Positions 50,016 through 62,629 of a stretch of 64,000 nucleotides of DNA are shown in pieces (the stretch's first letter is position 1; every line of letters starts with the position of its first letter). Made by a program: the position numbers and the translations under genes. The notes beneath the pieces were generated by a model. It was not told where the DNA came from, did no database searches, and saw only the letters and a list, made by a program, of their open reading frames with translations. Origin of the DNA: Chrysoperla carnea (lineage: Eukaryota > Arthropoda > Insecta > Neuroptera > Chrysopidae); contig NC_058340.1 in NCBI RefSeq assembly GCF_905475395.1, positions 68,860,181 through 68,924,180 of the forward strand, in the 5' to 3' direction.

Positions 50016-50381
50016 TCAGTACCAGACTGACTATGTTCTACCAATTTATCTTTTATAGTTTTGGAGAATATGTACATCAAAGTTTTGTCCTAATTTGCGC
50101 CCTTACGCCACATGTAAATAGTGATCTTACGAAAAATACCCAAATCACTGTTTAATACCTGAAAATTACCGGTATCTCTGTGTAGAGGTATAAGAAATAA
50201 ACCTGACAAGACCATAGCAGCATTTTTCCACTCAACAACATACAACTAAACGGAAAATGTACAACTTAGGAAAATTATTACTGTAATATAATTTTTTTTT
50301 AATTTCCCCGACGGAAATCTATTGTATTTATCTCGAAAACTCAAGATAAAAATTGTACATTATCTTCTAAGGTCTTTAATA

Positions 50382-50690
50382 CAGTACAGTTTCGATCAGT
50401 CGCTCATCGAGAAAATCCAGTACCTAGCCGCAATCGTCCACTTTTTGATTGCCCGCATTTTCGGCACCGCTCTATCAAAAATAGTATTGTTTGTTTGTAT
50501 ATACATCTTAAAAGATTCATTATTATGATTCTAAAAACCCAACTATGTTGTGTTCAGTCTCGCTTAGATACATACATTCTAATGCTGTTTTTGCAATGTT
50601 TTATTGTATTTATAATGAATTTTTGCAAATAATTTCAATACTCGGAACACCTCTGGTTTTTATTGAGTCTCGATTATCGAAACTCGTCTG
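50382..50690. mobile_element. pogo-like MITE
   Basis: CAGTACAGTTTCGATCAGT at the left and an inverted GATTATCGAAACTCGTCTG at the right, with TA on both sides. 309 bp. The interior (TTATTATGATTCTAAAAAC, TTATAATGAATTTTTGCAAA) is shared with the MITE at 59250. Confidence 0.75.
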
Positions 50691-50924
50691 TACTCTCATC
50701 ATGTGCTCATTTGCTCTCTTAATGAATCTACAAATTTTATCCAGAAATTTATTGGTCTGGATTTTAAGAATGATTCCCATCTCGACGTGTTACTCCTGGA
50801 AAAAAACCAGTTTTCACAAAAAGTAAATACAAAGCTGAAGCAGAAAAACAAAACAAAACAGCATCGAACTGACATTTTACAATTGTAAAAGCATGGTTAT
50901 ATGTCACGTAATATAAGAAATATA

Positions 50925-51536
50925 TACAAGGTGTTCCATGACTTGATGGGCACAGTTTAAGAGCGAATTCTTATGTGACTTTTAATCAATTACATTTCTA
51001 TTCTCTTCATAGAATGGTATCAGACTAATTTAAACCAGGCGAAAACGGTGCTGCTAGTTAAAATTAGATAAAAGTTATGGTTTACCAGATATTGGCTCCA
51101 CAGCCCTCGAATTCGAAATCCAAATAATTAAAATACGAAATATCTCCAAATATGAAGCTCGTACGTTTAATTGAACGCAATTTTCGTTATTTTTGGGTCA
51201 AAATTACCTTAGAAAATGATTTTCATCCAAATCCGAACCAATAATTTTTTTTCGATTTTTCGGAAATTTTTTAAGGAGTAAAAAAAATTGAAAAAAATTC
51301 GAAAAAATCTATTTCGTTCCTATTCTCTTCATAGTATGGTCTTAGACTAATTTGAACCAGGCGAAAACGATGCTGCCAGTTAAATTTCGATAAAATTTAT
51401 GGTTTACTAGATATTGGCTCCACAGACTTCGAATTCGAAACATTGTCACGTCTTGCCCATTCATCCTTAACTATTGGGCTTTGAACAAAAGTTGCATAAG
51501 GCACTATCGACTCAAATTATGGGACATCTTGTATAT
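50925..51536. mobile_element. TIR element with internal 322-bp duplication
   Basis: Left end TATACAAGGTGTTCCATGAC and inverted right end TTATGGGACATCTTGTATA. Inside, TTCTCTTCATAG, AACCAGGCGAAAACG and TTGGCTCCACAG start at 51001 and again at 51323. No coding capacity. Superfamily not determined. Confidence 0.65.
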
Positions 51537-53108
51537 ACAGTGAGCTTTTGATAAAAAATATGAGCTTGAACTTACTACAGAAAGCTCTGTTCAATGTTCA
51601 CAATATACAAGTGAGAGAAAAGAGTAAGTTAGTAGTTCGTAAGTCGTATTACCAACCGACATACATTTTAGAGGGAACAAACTATAACATTGTGTTGTAA
51701 TACTAAAAACTTTTTGAGTAACAAACTATGTTGTACCATGTCTACGTTACGGTCGATGGTGGTGCACTATGGGAGGAGGTGGTGGAAAATATAGGTACCG
51801 TTTTTAGTGTTTATGTTCCAAGTTTTAATACTTTATATATAGAGAGCTATTATAAAGCTCAATTCACATGTGGGTCTTTATATATTATATGTAATATGAT
51901 ATCGATACGGAAATTAAAATAGATTAAAAGTTTATTTATTGAATTTTATTGATAGGTTTTTCAGGATAGTTTTCCCTTGTGGATGAATGAATAAATTATA
52001 AGGGTGGTATCACCCTAGGGCTTGAAAAATGTACTATGTTAGGATTCAGCTGTAGCAGTGGTTCTCATTCTTTTTGGTCTCATAGACAGCTGTTATCATT
52101 GACAATTTTTCTGTTCTATGTAAACTTCCTGCCTCCTACCTAACGAAAACTGCCACAGTTGGCGTTCTATGTTTTCACAATTTTTCTATATTTAATTAAC
52201 TTTATTTTGGTTCACTCAATTCGTACTTCCAATTGTTTGGCATGGTTGACTCTTTTGGACTCCCGTTTTCTTCTCATGAACCGATTTTTTATATTTTCAC
52301 TGTCGTAGACCTTTTAAGGCTCGGAATCGACCTCTATAGATCGATATAGACCACTTTGAGAATGAATGGGCTAGAGTTTCTGAATCTGTATCTAGAACGG
52401 ATTTAGGAACGCAAAACTCTCTGAAGCGAATGCAAGATGGTTATCCTTACTCTAGGTTAGTTTGGTTCTTCTAGAAGAACCTAAAATGGGCAACGATTTC
52501 AGCTGTTTATTTCCAAAGATTTTTTCTTGAGCTTGCAAAAATTCTGATACCAATCGATTGAAGCTTTTTTGATTAATTCATCTCTACAAACGTCAAAATT
52601 TCCGACTTACAGATTCGATTCCTTACTTGCAATATCAACGACTACTCCTTCTCATCTCTTGATATTCAGGAAAGAAAAGGTATTTCAGGATGTGAACCTG
52701 GCATTATATCTATACCTATATAATACGTTACATCTTGTAAGACTTAAAATGATCTTGTTTCTTGTACGTTTGTTTTAAAAGGTAAAATACGGTGACACAC
52801 CCTACTTTAATGGTACATACGTGTGAATTTACCCTTACATTATCATGTACCTTACAATATATAGTTTTTTTTCCACAAGTTAAGGGCGTTATGAACTATA
52901 AAATTCCAACAAATTATACACCAGAACGAATTTGGAATTTAAATAGCTAAATTTTGCTTGAATTTACATTTTCAACCTGAATTTTGGAGTTTCGGGATTC
53001 AAACTTACTGTGTAAGAATATGATGCAATTTTTGATGTTTTTTTTTTTTTTAATAAAGGTTAAGCAATTAAGGTAGCAGTTATATTAGTGTAGTAAATAT
53101 GCCAGTGT
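51537..53108. other. Gene-free DNA
   Basis: The frame at 51728-51922 starts with protein-like composition (VYVTVDGGALWEEVVENIG) but has no acceptor in frame and no recognisable domain. Otherwise nothing. Confidence 0.4.
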
Positions 53109-53120
53109 TACAATGTATAC

Positions 53121-53408
53121 GTCGCCCTATTAGGTCAGTTGGTTGAGGCGTAATCAATTCCGTCCGCGGGATGCTTAGGGAAGCGGGTTCGATTCCCGCC
53201 GTCGCAACAAAATTAATTTAATTGGTAGTTGTGATGGGCTGGTGTAGTGCATGGTATATGCATGAAGGAGGTGCCTTTAGCCTCTGAAAATGAAAGCTGA
53301 TAAATGAAAAAAACAGTGGAAAGGTGGTAAAACACATATATGGTATCACAATGGGCTTTATAGCCCAAGTGTGTCCTTCGTGGATAGCCAATATAACCTA
53401 ACCTAACC
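53121..53408 (+). mobile_element. Full-length tRNA-derived SINE with LINE-type 3' tail
   Basis: 288 bp flanked by 12-bp target duplications TACAATGTATAC (53109-53120) and TACAATGCATAC (53409-53420). Head 53121-53209 has an A box (TAGGTCAGTTGG) and a B box (GGGTTCGATTCCC). The body starts GTTGTGATGGGCTGGTGTAG. The 3' part GGTATCACAATGGGCTTTAT, AGCCCAAGTGTGTCC matches the 3' UTR of the LINE remnant at 14.94 kb. The tail is AACCTAACCTAACCTA. Confidence 0.92.
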
Positions 53409-53420
53409 TACAATGCATAC

Positions 53421-54354
53421 TCTCATACATTGTTCATCTGTGCAGACGACATAATGACAGAACATGGTCAACGTACAGAAGTGAGTTGTACAACGTTGCC
53501 GCTTATACAATTAACTTCGGGATTAGACTATTTATTCTTCAAAAAGTAATTTTTGTGTTAATTTAGGCTCAAAGAATGTTCAAAAATATCTGCTAAATAG
53601 TATAAATTTTTATACTTTTCGTGTAAAATATCGACAACTTAGGAAATTTGTAGCAGCTTTTATCATCCCTTAACACTCCTTTAAAAGGAGTAACGCAATA
53701 ACAAAGAGGAAAGGAATTCCTAAGGGCTTAAACCAAGATTATTTGCTCGAGCTATCATGTTCTTAAACAAGTAGACGGCAATAATGATAAAATTTAAATT
53801 AAAAAAAAAAAGTTAGAAATCGGAATATATTAGGAACTGTGATTTTTCTTATGAGTATAACTATAGGTTTCCTTACATACATCCTTAACAATTAGTGGAA
53901 ATGAGCAATAAGATAAGAGAATGAACTTTATATCATACGTTGATACGTAGAACTGTTAAAGTTATAGTGCCTTCCTTACCTAATAACATACGTTCCGTAT
54001 TTTATATAGCTATAAGCAATCATTACTTAATGTTTGTATCGTTCCTATAAACGTTATATTCCTATTTCCGTTCCTAAGTGATTTTTTTCTCATTTTAAAT
54101 TTTGATGAACATATACATTATACATGTATTGTTTACTTAAAGTCATCATTGCAATTTTCTTGGTGATGAACGTTCACTTCGAACGAAATATGTTTTAAGA
54201 AATAGTTTTTCCTTTGAAAACAAAGACTATCACGCTATTACCCCCACTTATCCTCCCTTTTGTTCACAATTTTATGGATTTTTTGGTGGGAACTGTATCT
54301 TTTTTGAAAATGAAATTTTGCCCTTGATACTCGATGCCCATGATGTCCATGATA
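53421..54354. other. Gene-free DNA
   Basis: Nothing recognised. Confidence 0.5.
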
Positions 54355-54606
54355 AATTTTTTTATCTCCAATTTCGATAAAACTCAGTATATAAGGTAAT
54401 ATTTAACCCAAAAAGTACAAAAATCAGGTGAATTTGACGACTGGTCGAATAGTTTTTGAGATATTTTTCAAAGGAGTTACCCTTAAAAAAAAATTGCAAA
54501 AAATCGAGATATTTTTTTTATCTCCAATTTCGATAAAACTCAGTATACAAGGTAATTTTGACCCAAAAAGTTCAAAAATCGGATGCATTTGATGACTGGT
54601 CGATAG
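54355..54606. repeat. 156-bp tandem duplication
   Basis: TCTCCAATTTCGATAAAACT starts at 54365 and 54521. ATGACTGGTCGATAG-type text closes each unit. Confidence 0.75.
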
Positions 54607-55461
54607 GGCCCCGGTTGTTCTCTTGTAGTTTCGGCCCTGTTTTGTTTCTACGACTAATTATTTAGTGTTATTATAACTTAGAACAAGTAAATAAACAACA
54701 AGCAATTATCTTTAATGTGTACAACGTAAATAACTAAAGTTTGTTTTTGTTTGTGAGATTGGATAGCGCACCGCATCATATCGCACGTGTACAAGGTCAA
54801 TCAGTTAGCACAGTAAAGCGTGGTGCAGCGCAGAGTAGTAATTTCTATTAATCATATGACGTATAATTAATAAACTGTAAACAAACTATATTTATATGTA
54901 TCACAAAGTAAACAACTTGTTTTGCGAATGAATTTTAATTTCTACATTCTCATTAAGGTTATTGTTTCCCTACAGTATTAGAAAAAAGTTTTGGTTTATT
55001 GCACGGTACATACATATAAACCTAATACATGCTTTATAGTCAAATAATGTGATATTTTTAGCTTTACAATACCACGAAACCATAAAAATATATAATATAT
55101 TGTGTGCAAGTGATGCTTATAAAATTGATAATATAGATATCGCTCTTAAATCATCAACACTATAGTCGTCTCTGTTTATCAAATGACGAATCTTCGATGA
55201 ACTCATAACTAAATAAAAATTTTGTTTTTATATCATCGACAACCTTATATTTTTATGGTATTATTATAAACTACAAGATTGTCTAAATATTTTAGATAGT
55301 TTTTATCAAACTCTCTAGATATTTTGATATAGAAATATCCAATTGAAAAGGATAACCTTTATGATTCATCATTTTTTCAGTCAACTTTGAACGATAAAAT
55401 AATAATAAAAAGTCCGATGACCTAGAAATTTTTGTGATTTTTGGAAACTTTGTTAATCAAA
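54607..55461. other. AT-rich gene-free DNA
   Basis: Nothing recognised. Confidence 0.5.
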
Positions 55462-56028
55462 AACAAGTGAAAACAAACAATTGACTGAGTTAATTGTTGA
55501 AATACCATGTATAGACAGTGTTGATGAAGCAATCGTTTGTTTTTTGACGTCACGTTAATAAAAAAAGATATTATTCCCATATTAATGCATACTATAAAAT
55601 TTGCACCTAATAAGCGCCCTCGTGGGTAAACAGTGATGTTTACAAAAAAATTTTTCAAACAAAAGTTGTTTATTTTTTTATAAAGAACATTTTTTACATT
55701 TAAACTTTTGTTCTATCTCTAACGGTTTACAAGATGGGTCCTACGGACCCAAGACCCAATTGACCGATATTGCTCATTTACGAACTCGACCTCAGTTTTT
55801 AGATCCTGAGTACGCTATAAAAATTTCATCTTGATATCTCTTTTCGTTTTTGAGTTATCGTGTCCACAGACGGACGGACGGACGAACAACTGGAAGTGGA
55901 CTAATTAGGTGATTCTATGAACACCTATACCAAAATTTTTTTCGTAGCATGAATATTTTTAGGCGTTACAAACTTTGGACTAAACTTAATATACTATGTA
56001 TATTTCATATATACATACATGGTATAAA
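55462..56028 (+). repeat. Dispersed repeat family, copy C
   Basis: The most complete copy: AACAATTGACTGAGTTAATT, TCTAACGGTTTACAAGATGG, CAATTGACCGATATTGCTCA, a GACGGACGGACGGACG run, GGACTAATTAGGTGATTCTA, and the terminal near-palindrome ATACATACATGGTATAAAT. Confidence 0.75.
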
Positions 56029-58124
56029 TATATTTATAAGGTTTTATTGAAATCCCTTAGTATTATTCAATCTTTGCATAAGCCAAAACTTTACTGTAGG
56101 TTTACAATCACCTTAACACCCATGTCTTCATATTTACCACAAAAAAAGAATATTGAGACTTAACCCTTTCTACCTGACAGCGAACACAATTATGCAATAT
56201 GTTGTTTATTTATTATTTGTTATGATTTTAATTATGATTATTCATATTTCTTATTGTTTGTAATTAATTACTCTACAGTAACTTTACTTGGCACGTGACA
56301 ATTAATATGCAAAAAAAAAAAAATATTATATTAATATTATGTGTATCCACACAACAGATTGTTTTTTAAAGAACATAAATAAAAGAATTATATTTTTATT
56401 GCAAAATATTAAGTTTTAAATGACAATACCACACGAAAAGGGTATATGTGACTTACTTACATCATATTATCACTTCCATTATAATATTTGTGATAATAGG
56501 GCTTGGAGCAATTATTTTTAAAAAATTGTTAAATCATGGCTTGTAATGGTGGCCTTACGTTCGAGTGTTGCTCCGAAGCAGACGCCGTCATACAGAGGGA
56601 TTCCAAACGATAAAAATTTTCCGAAATTTACATTGTCTGAGTATTTAATACCTAGAGATTCGAAAAATGCATGTAATAATCATTATCTATGTACTCCTCA
56701 ATTACTAAGACGTCGTTAATTTTGGAATGAACGGCTTAATTAAGTCTCGCCAACACTCTAAGCTTGTCCTTTCAAATTGTTAAGGTGATTCTTAACACTT
56801 GCTTCAATCACTTTTAAAACATCCATACTTACCAATTTCCATAAAATTGGTAAGGACGGAGTTTTAAAATTGCTGCTACAGCTATAGCTAACTAGTTAAA
56901 ATGGGAACGATTATTATTATATTTTGAATCGTGAATATCTTTGTGAATATTCGACCTATAGGGAAATCGATAAGATGATAAATTATGGTAAAGTCTATTT
57001 TCTATCCTAAAATTTGGTTTGAATGAATAGTTCGGCTAAAAATGTTGACCTTCTACCATGGACCAAAGACTTATTGATCTATTTTGTATTGAAGACCCAC
57101 CAATCTCTTTCACCTTCACCTTGAAAGATTTCTACAAAATTCCAGTATAACCAAAAAACAATTGTGTCCTCTGGAACGCATGTTAAAGTGTTAGATGTTT
57201 CATTAGATTTGACCACTACCCGTGTTTCATCAAAAATTTACCTCTGAATTGATTTAAGCAAGAGAGATAAACAAATCCTTCAAACAAGAAAGATTGAAAT
57301 TCAATTCCAATATCGATATGCAACCAAAATACTGAATTTTCTTTGAATTTTCTTATGAAAGTTTGCTCAAAAGATACAATAGCTCATAGTGATCGTATAA
57401 CTTCCATTAAGGAACTATAATTATGGAAGTAGTAAATGTGTAAAATAAAAGTATAAAATTATTTGTTATAAGATTTCCTTAAATAAGTATAAATTAAATA
57501 TTTTATGTGATTAGATTATTTTATGTTATTCGTTCTTTTATATCTTTCTTTGTTTGCTTGTTGTGAAAACGTTTTTAGAATTTTAATTTTCTGTTTTCAA
57601 TCAAATTGTGTTTTTTTAAATCAGAGACTTTTCTGTGGCGGCTGCAAAATAAAGAACGCCATCATCATAATTGTATAAAGTTCTATTTAAACTCACCATC
57701 ATTTGTTTGTTAATAAATGCAGCAAAACTGGAAAATCATGAAATAAAATTCCACAACAAGAGCAAAGTTTATGCAAACACAGAGGCCCGCTTAATTGTGG
57801 CAAAAGCTTAAGATCCATTTCATTTTGTGACGTATGAATATGTTCAATGTAGTGACCTGAGCTTCGACCATTATCGAGCTAAAATTTTGCATAATACAAC
57901 ATTTTTGTACTGTTAATATAGTTGGGCGCCACTGTTTCACGACAAATTAAGTGGATATTTCAGTATTTCACCTAATGGATGAAATCTTATGAGTGACACA
58001 GAAAAAAGAAACGAGAGAAAAGGAAGGATACATTAATATAACATAGACTTTATAGAGAGGGCATTATTATTGAAAGTACAGTGTGAACAAAATAAATCTG
58101 TGAATTGTACTTAATTTGCAAATA
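56029..58124. other. AT-rich gene-free DNA
   Basis: No gene or element recognised. Confidence 0.5.
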
Positions 58125-58625
58125 AGGATGTATGAGCATGACAACAATGTTTGATTTGAAGGCTCAAAATTTGTTTGTATTTAGTCTTTTACTCAAAGAA
58201 TATGTGGTTAAAATTTCAGCTTAGGTAATCGTGCAAATTTTTAAGAAAAAAGTCATTAAAAATCGATATAAAATACATTGGCTCTTATGGAGGAATCTCA
58301 AAAAACGACATATTTTGGAAGTTTTTGATAATTTTCATTTGGAATGAATGAAAACAAATTTTAAAAAAACTTTTTAATAGAAAGTAAACATATTAGCAAT
58401 GAATTAGAAAAGAAAAAAACTAAGTGTCAATGTCCATATAAGGGATGTAAGAGCAGGGTAGATTAAGGGTTGAAATTATTTTTATCTTATTTTCAACTTT
58501 GATGATGAATTTTGTTATAATTTCATGAATGTAGACGAAAAATAAGAATAAAATTTTTCGATATGTGAAAAATTGAAAATATCTATTTTTAAATTTGTGC
58601 CCCCACTACCATGCTCATACATCCT
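58125..58625. mobile_element. TIR element (MITE) with TA target duplication
   Basis: AGGATGTATGAGCATG at the left and its exact inverse CATGCTCATACATCCT at the right, each flanked by TA. 501 bp, non-coding. The interior near the right end (CAACTTTGATGATGAATTTT) recurs at 7.4 kb and near the left end of the 59932 element. Confidence 0.75.
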
Positions 58626-59249
58626 TAACTAAAAACATTTAATGTTTAATAAAAATTAACAGTGACAACATTCATGAGATAGTTAATTATGAAACTCGAA
58701 ATTTTTTTGCCAATGATTAGGTTTAGAATTTAAGAGTAGGTTTCGTAGTTTTCCAAGATTGATTTATAGTTAAGAGGAATTTATAGTTAATGACGAAGAT
58801 GCAAAGAACGATAAAGCAGATGAACTTTCAGGAAGGAGACAAATGAACATCTCCGCGGAAACGCAAGCGGAAGGAAAGAAATGGTACCTCCGTTACGTCA
58901 TAGTACAATTAACCATCAAGTCAAGCGGAAGAGATGCGATTCGTGATTCAAAACTTTAAGCCTAATCGGGGGTGAACTAAATTATCATGACGCGACTCGC
59001 GAGTATTGGAGGGTTAAAATAAAATCACTATTGAATAATCTAATCTTCTTGATCAAGTGAAAACAAACACCGTATGTATGTACCAAAGAGTATGTATATT
59101 GAATGACGGATGAGACCACACCTAGTTAAAGGTGCGTCTAGTTTTTTTGTTGTAATATTCAAAAGATTTCAAATAACAAGCTATTGTGTATCATAAATAT
59201 TATTTATTAAGATAAAAAAAATATATTTTTTAATTAAATTTTAACAATA

Positions 59250-59805
59250 CAGTAGAGTCTCTACCAATCACTCCAAAAATGTTATTGTTGGTTTGTATAA
59301 AGTCGCTTCCCGTTGTCTGTCCCTATGTACTTATGCTTAGATCTTTAAAACTACGCAACGGATTTTGATGCGGTTTTTTCTAATAGATAGTGTGATCCAC
59401 GAGGAGATCTTTAGGAGAATCGATAGAGATTTTTATGTATAATACATGCATAATATAGCAGAGAAACACTGATCATTTAGAGGTTAAACGAAATTCTGAA
59501 CAAAAGGAGGATAAGTGACAGCATATGAAGTGAAGATTATAGCACAATAATCTTTGTATATAAAATTGAAGTTATCCATCGAAGTGGATTGTTCACAGCT
59601 AGTCTTATATAAATAATTGTTATGATTCTAAAAACATAATAGCATTAGAATAACACGAGCTTAATGCGTCTCGCTTAAAATACATACATTTCAATGCTAT
59701 TTTTGCAATATTTTATTTTATTTATAATGAATTTTTCCCCAAAATCCCAGTAATCGAGAATATCACCTTCTTAATTATTGAGTCCCGATTATCAAGACTC
59801 TACTG
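59250..59805. mobile_element. pogo-like MITE with nested insert
   Basis: CAGTAGAGTCTCTACCAATC at the left and an inverted GATTATCAAGACTCTACTG at the right, TA on both sides. The length is 556 bp against 309 bp for the relative at 50382. The excess is an insert at about 59301-59603. Confidence 0.75.
59301..59603 (+). mobile_element. Insert inside the 59250 MITE (Helitron-like end)
   Basis: Begins GTCGCTTCCCGTTGTCTGTC and ends ATTGTTCACAGCTAGT. The host MITE text resumes right after it. The end matches that of the 46288-47690 element (TTCACAGCTAGT). Boundaries are approximate and the class is inferred from the CTAGT terminus. Confidence 0.55.
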
Positions 59806-59931
59806 TAAATACAATTTGTAAGCCAATACATTCATCTTTGGGATGACTGACTGTATGGCTTAAACAGTAGCTGACAGTCAGAAGTTTTTTTTCTAAGTTA
59901 TCTAAATGAGTTTAAGTGAAACTTTGAGTTA

Positions 59932-61590
59932 AGGTAGTACGAGTGCCAAGGCAAGTTTAGACATGTGGTTGAAATTATTTTTATCTTAGTTTCAACTTTG
60001 ATTTATAAATTTTGCTAAGACTTCATGAACGTAGACGAAAAGTAAGAACAAATTTTTTTAAAGAATCAAATGAGAATGCATACACGATTTAAAGATATTC
60101 CTAAGAAAACGTGATTTTTTGGGAACGCTGTAAGTTAAACGGAAGAGTTCGAAATATGGTTCGGTATACAGATTTGGGTTCATATTTCTATATACAATAA
60201 AATTTTGTTTTAAAATTACCTTGAAATATTTTACAAGCACACACAAGTTATAACTTGTAAATATTTTTACATAATTCAGTGATTATTTACTTATGTAATT
60301 TTTTTGTAATTTTTTAAATCGCTTTATCGCCTGTCTGTCTGTCTCTTTCAAAGTAATTTCAATGAATCATTTGTTTGTAATGTGTGTTGTAGGTGTTTTT
60401 AAATAAACATAATAACTAATAAATTATGAATATGATAAATTATTATTAAACAAAAAGTTAAATTGTATGTTCCAAAGTCTATATGGAAACTTTATTTGAG
60501 GCTATACGTAAAACACCTACAGCCATGAATGACAGCAAAATAAAGTGATTGTCTAAAAGCTGCGATGATGAACGTCTATTGTTGTAAGGATCATAATAAT
60601 TTATTTAAAAAATTATATTTTATGAGCGGATTAATGTAAATACTTAATTGCATCTAAATGTGCAATTTTGTGATTATCGCCATGAGATGACTAACCACAA
60701 ATCTTATTAGTGCTCGTTGGAGATATCCGGATTGTTTGATTTATTCCATACTAGAATGATACTCCTGACCAGTTCGCAGTCACAGATTGTTACAGTCAAA
60801 AGTCACAGTCAAAAATTGTTAAGAAATATCCAAAATATAAGATCCAATTAATTTTTAACCCCCAAACTAAAAAAAACGGTTGTTATAAGTTTGACCGCTA
60901 TGTGTGTGTGTCTGTCTGTGGCATCGTAGGGTCTAAGTGCATGAACCGATTTTAATTTTTGGTTTCGTGTGAAAGGTTATTTAACTGGTAGTGTTCTAAT
61001 CTATGTGTCAAATGCGAGTTTAGGATTCTGTACCCGTAAAAACTGAAAAATTGGCGACGATCTTCAAAATGCTTTAAGGAAACACTTAACGATGTTCCAG
61101 CATGGTATTTGCAGTTTCTATGTTAAAGCAATGGTACAATTTTTTTTTCGACAGAATTTAACGAAAAATTAAATTTAAGAATTTAATAATGCTTACTATT
61201 AATTCCCAAAGTTTCAGAAATTTTGACCGTTTAAAATGGGAAATAATTATGCCAACGTCCCAATTTCGATCAATTTACGTCAAAATTAATATCTCGAAAG
61301 TGAAAATTAATTTCTAAATTTTTTTTTTAGAATTTTATTGTATAAACATTTTTTTCTACTTTTTCTTCAATATATAATAATATCATAAAAAATAGTTGGA
61401 GAGACCGGACATTTTACATGCTTTAAATGGGACATGACCCTCAAAATCGCGAACTTTGTCTTTAAATATCTCGCGATCTAAACGGTCAAAAATTATGAAA
61501 TTTTAGGAATTCATAAATAAAGCTATTATAAACCCGAGAAAAAAAATTCGGTCAAATCTGTCGAAAAGTGATTTCATGCTGGTACTACCT
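59932..61590. mobile_element. Candidate 1.66-kb TIR element with TA duplication
   Basis: AGGTAGTACGAGTGCC at the left and GGTACTACCT at the right are inverted, with TA outside. The left interior resembles that of the 58125 element. It includes a different repeat at about 60845-61050 (CCGCTATGTGTGTGTGTCTG, CATGAACCGATTTTAATTTT). No transposase frame. The short TIR makes the limits tentative. Confidence 0.45.
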
Positions 61591-61969
61591 TAATTTAATG
61601 AAGAGAATGTTCTTATATATGTTTCAAGTGCGAGTTTAGATTTGCATGATTTTTCAACAAAATTGGTTATTAGTTTATACGAACTTGTAATTAAATTTTA
61701 AAGACCACACTTTCTGACCAAATTGATTTTTTTCTACACCTTTATACAATGAGTTTGCACCCGGTATCGTAGAAATCGGATTTGTAGTTAGGACATTCCG
61801 ACATCAAATGCCTTATTTCCTCAACTATTATTTGTATTTAATATAGCGTTACATCATGATTGGTGTTACATTTTTCTTACATTACTACACATAAATAAAT
61901 ACCTTCATTCGATTCCAATATACGTTTACAGAATTTATAATTTTCAATTATTGTTGGTAAATACGTAAA

Positions 61970-62365
61970 ACTAGAGTGATACCCACCCGCTTCGCTGGGT
62001 TTAAAAGTAAAGATTGATAAAGATTGCTCTCGCTTATCCCCTTTCTATAACACTCGAAATTATGGTAAGGATTGTTTAACAATAGTCGTAATTATTCATT
62101 GAGTATATCAGAAAAGATGGTCGTGAAATATTTTATATTGACTATTTTTACAGAAATCTGTAATTTATGGTAATGTCAAATTTAATTAATTTTTAAATTT
62201 TTTTATTTCTTTATTCATATGTTTTTATAAATTATATCTCATGTGTTATTCTGATATATCAGCTATATTGCTGTACAGTTTCATTAAAAACCATTCGCTT
62301 GTTCTAGCGTGAAAGCGTGACAAACAAACAAACATGCTTACTTTCGCATTTATAATATATAGAGA
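61970..62365 (-). repeat. Repeat related to 43640-44355
   Basis: AAAACTAGAGTGATACCCAC and CCGCTTCGCTGGGTTTAAAA at one end; TTTCGCATTTATAATATATA at the other. TCATGTGTTATTCTGATATA lies within. Confidence 0.5.
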
Positions 62366-62629
62366 AGATGACACAAAAAAGTTATGGAGGTATTTTTTTT
62401 TAAATGCATTTTATTTTCACTTTTAATAATACAAAACATGAATGAATAAGTCGAAATGAATAATCAAAATGGCATTATTCATTCAAATTCTTAAAAAACT
62501 TTCAATCGTTGCGAAGTATATTCATCAAGACCGTAACTAGAACGGCACAACAGAAATTGAGGCGCAAAACAAAAAGTATGTTTATACGTTAAACAAAAAT
62601 TTAGTAAAGAATCATATAAAAGGCGATCT

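Noticed and set aside
51728..51922. Candidate downstream PDZ exon
   Set aside because: The composition is protein-like at first, but there is no acceptor in the required phase and the frame soon becomes AT-rich noise.
53121..53209. Possible tRNA gene
   Set aside because: A and B boxes are present but the acceptor stem does not pair, and the sequence continues into a SINE body with target duplications.
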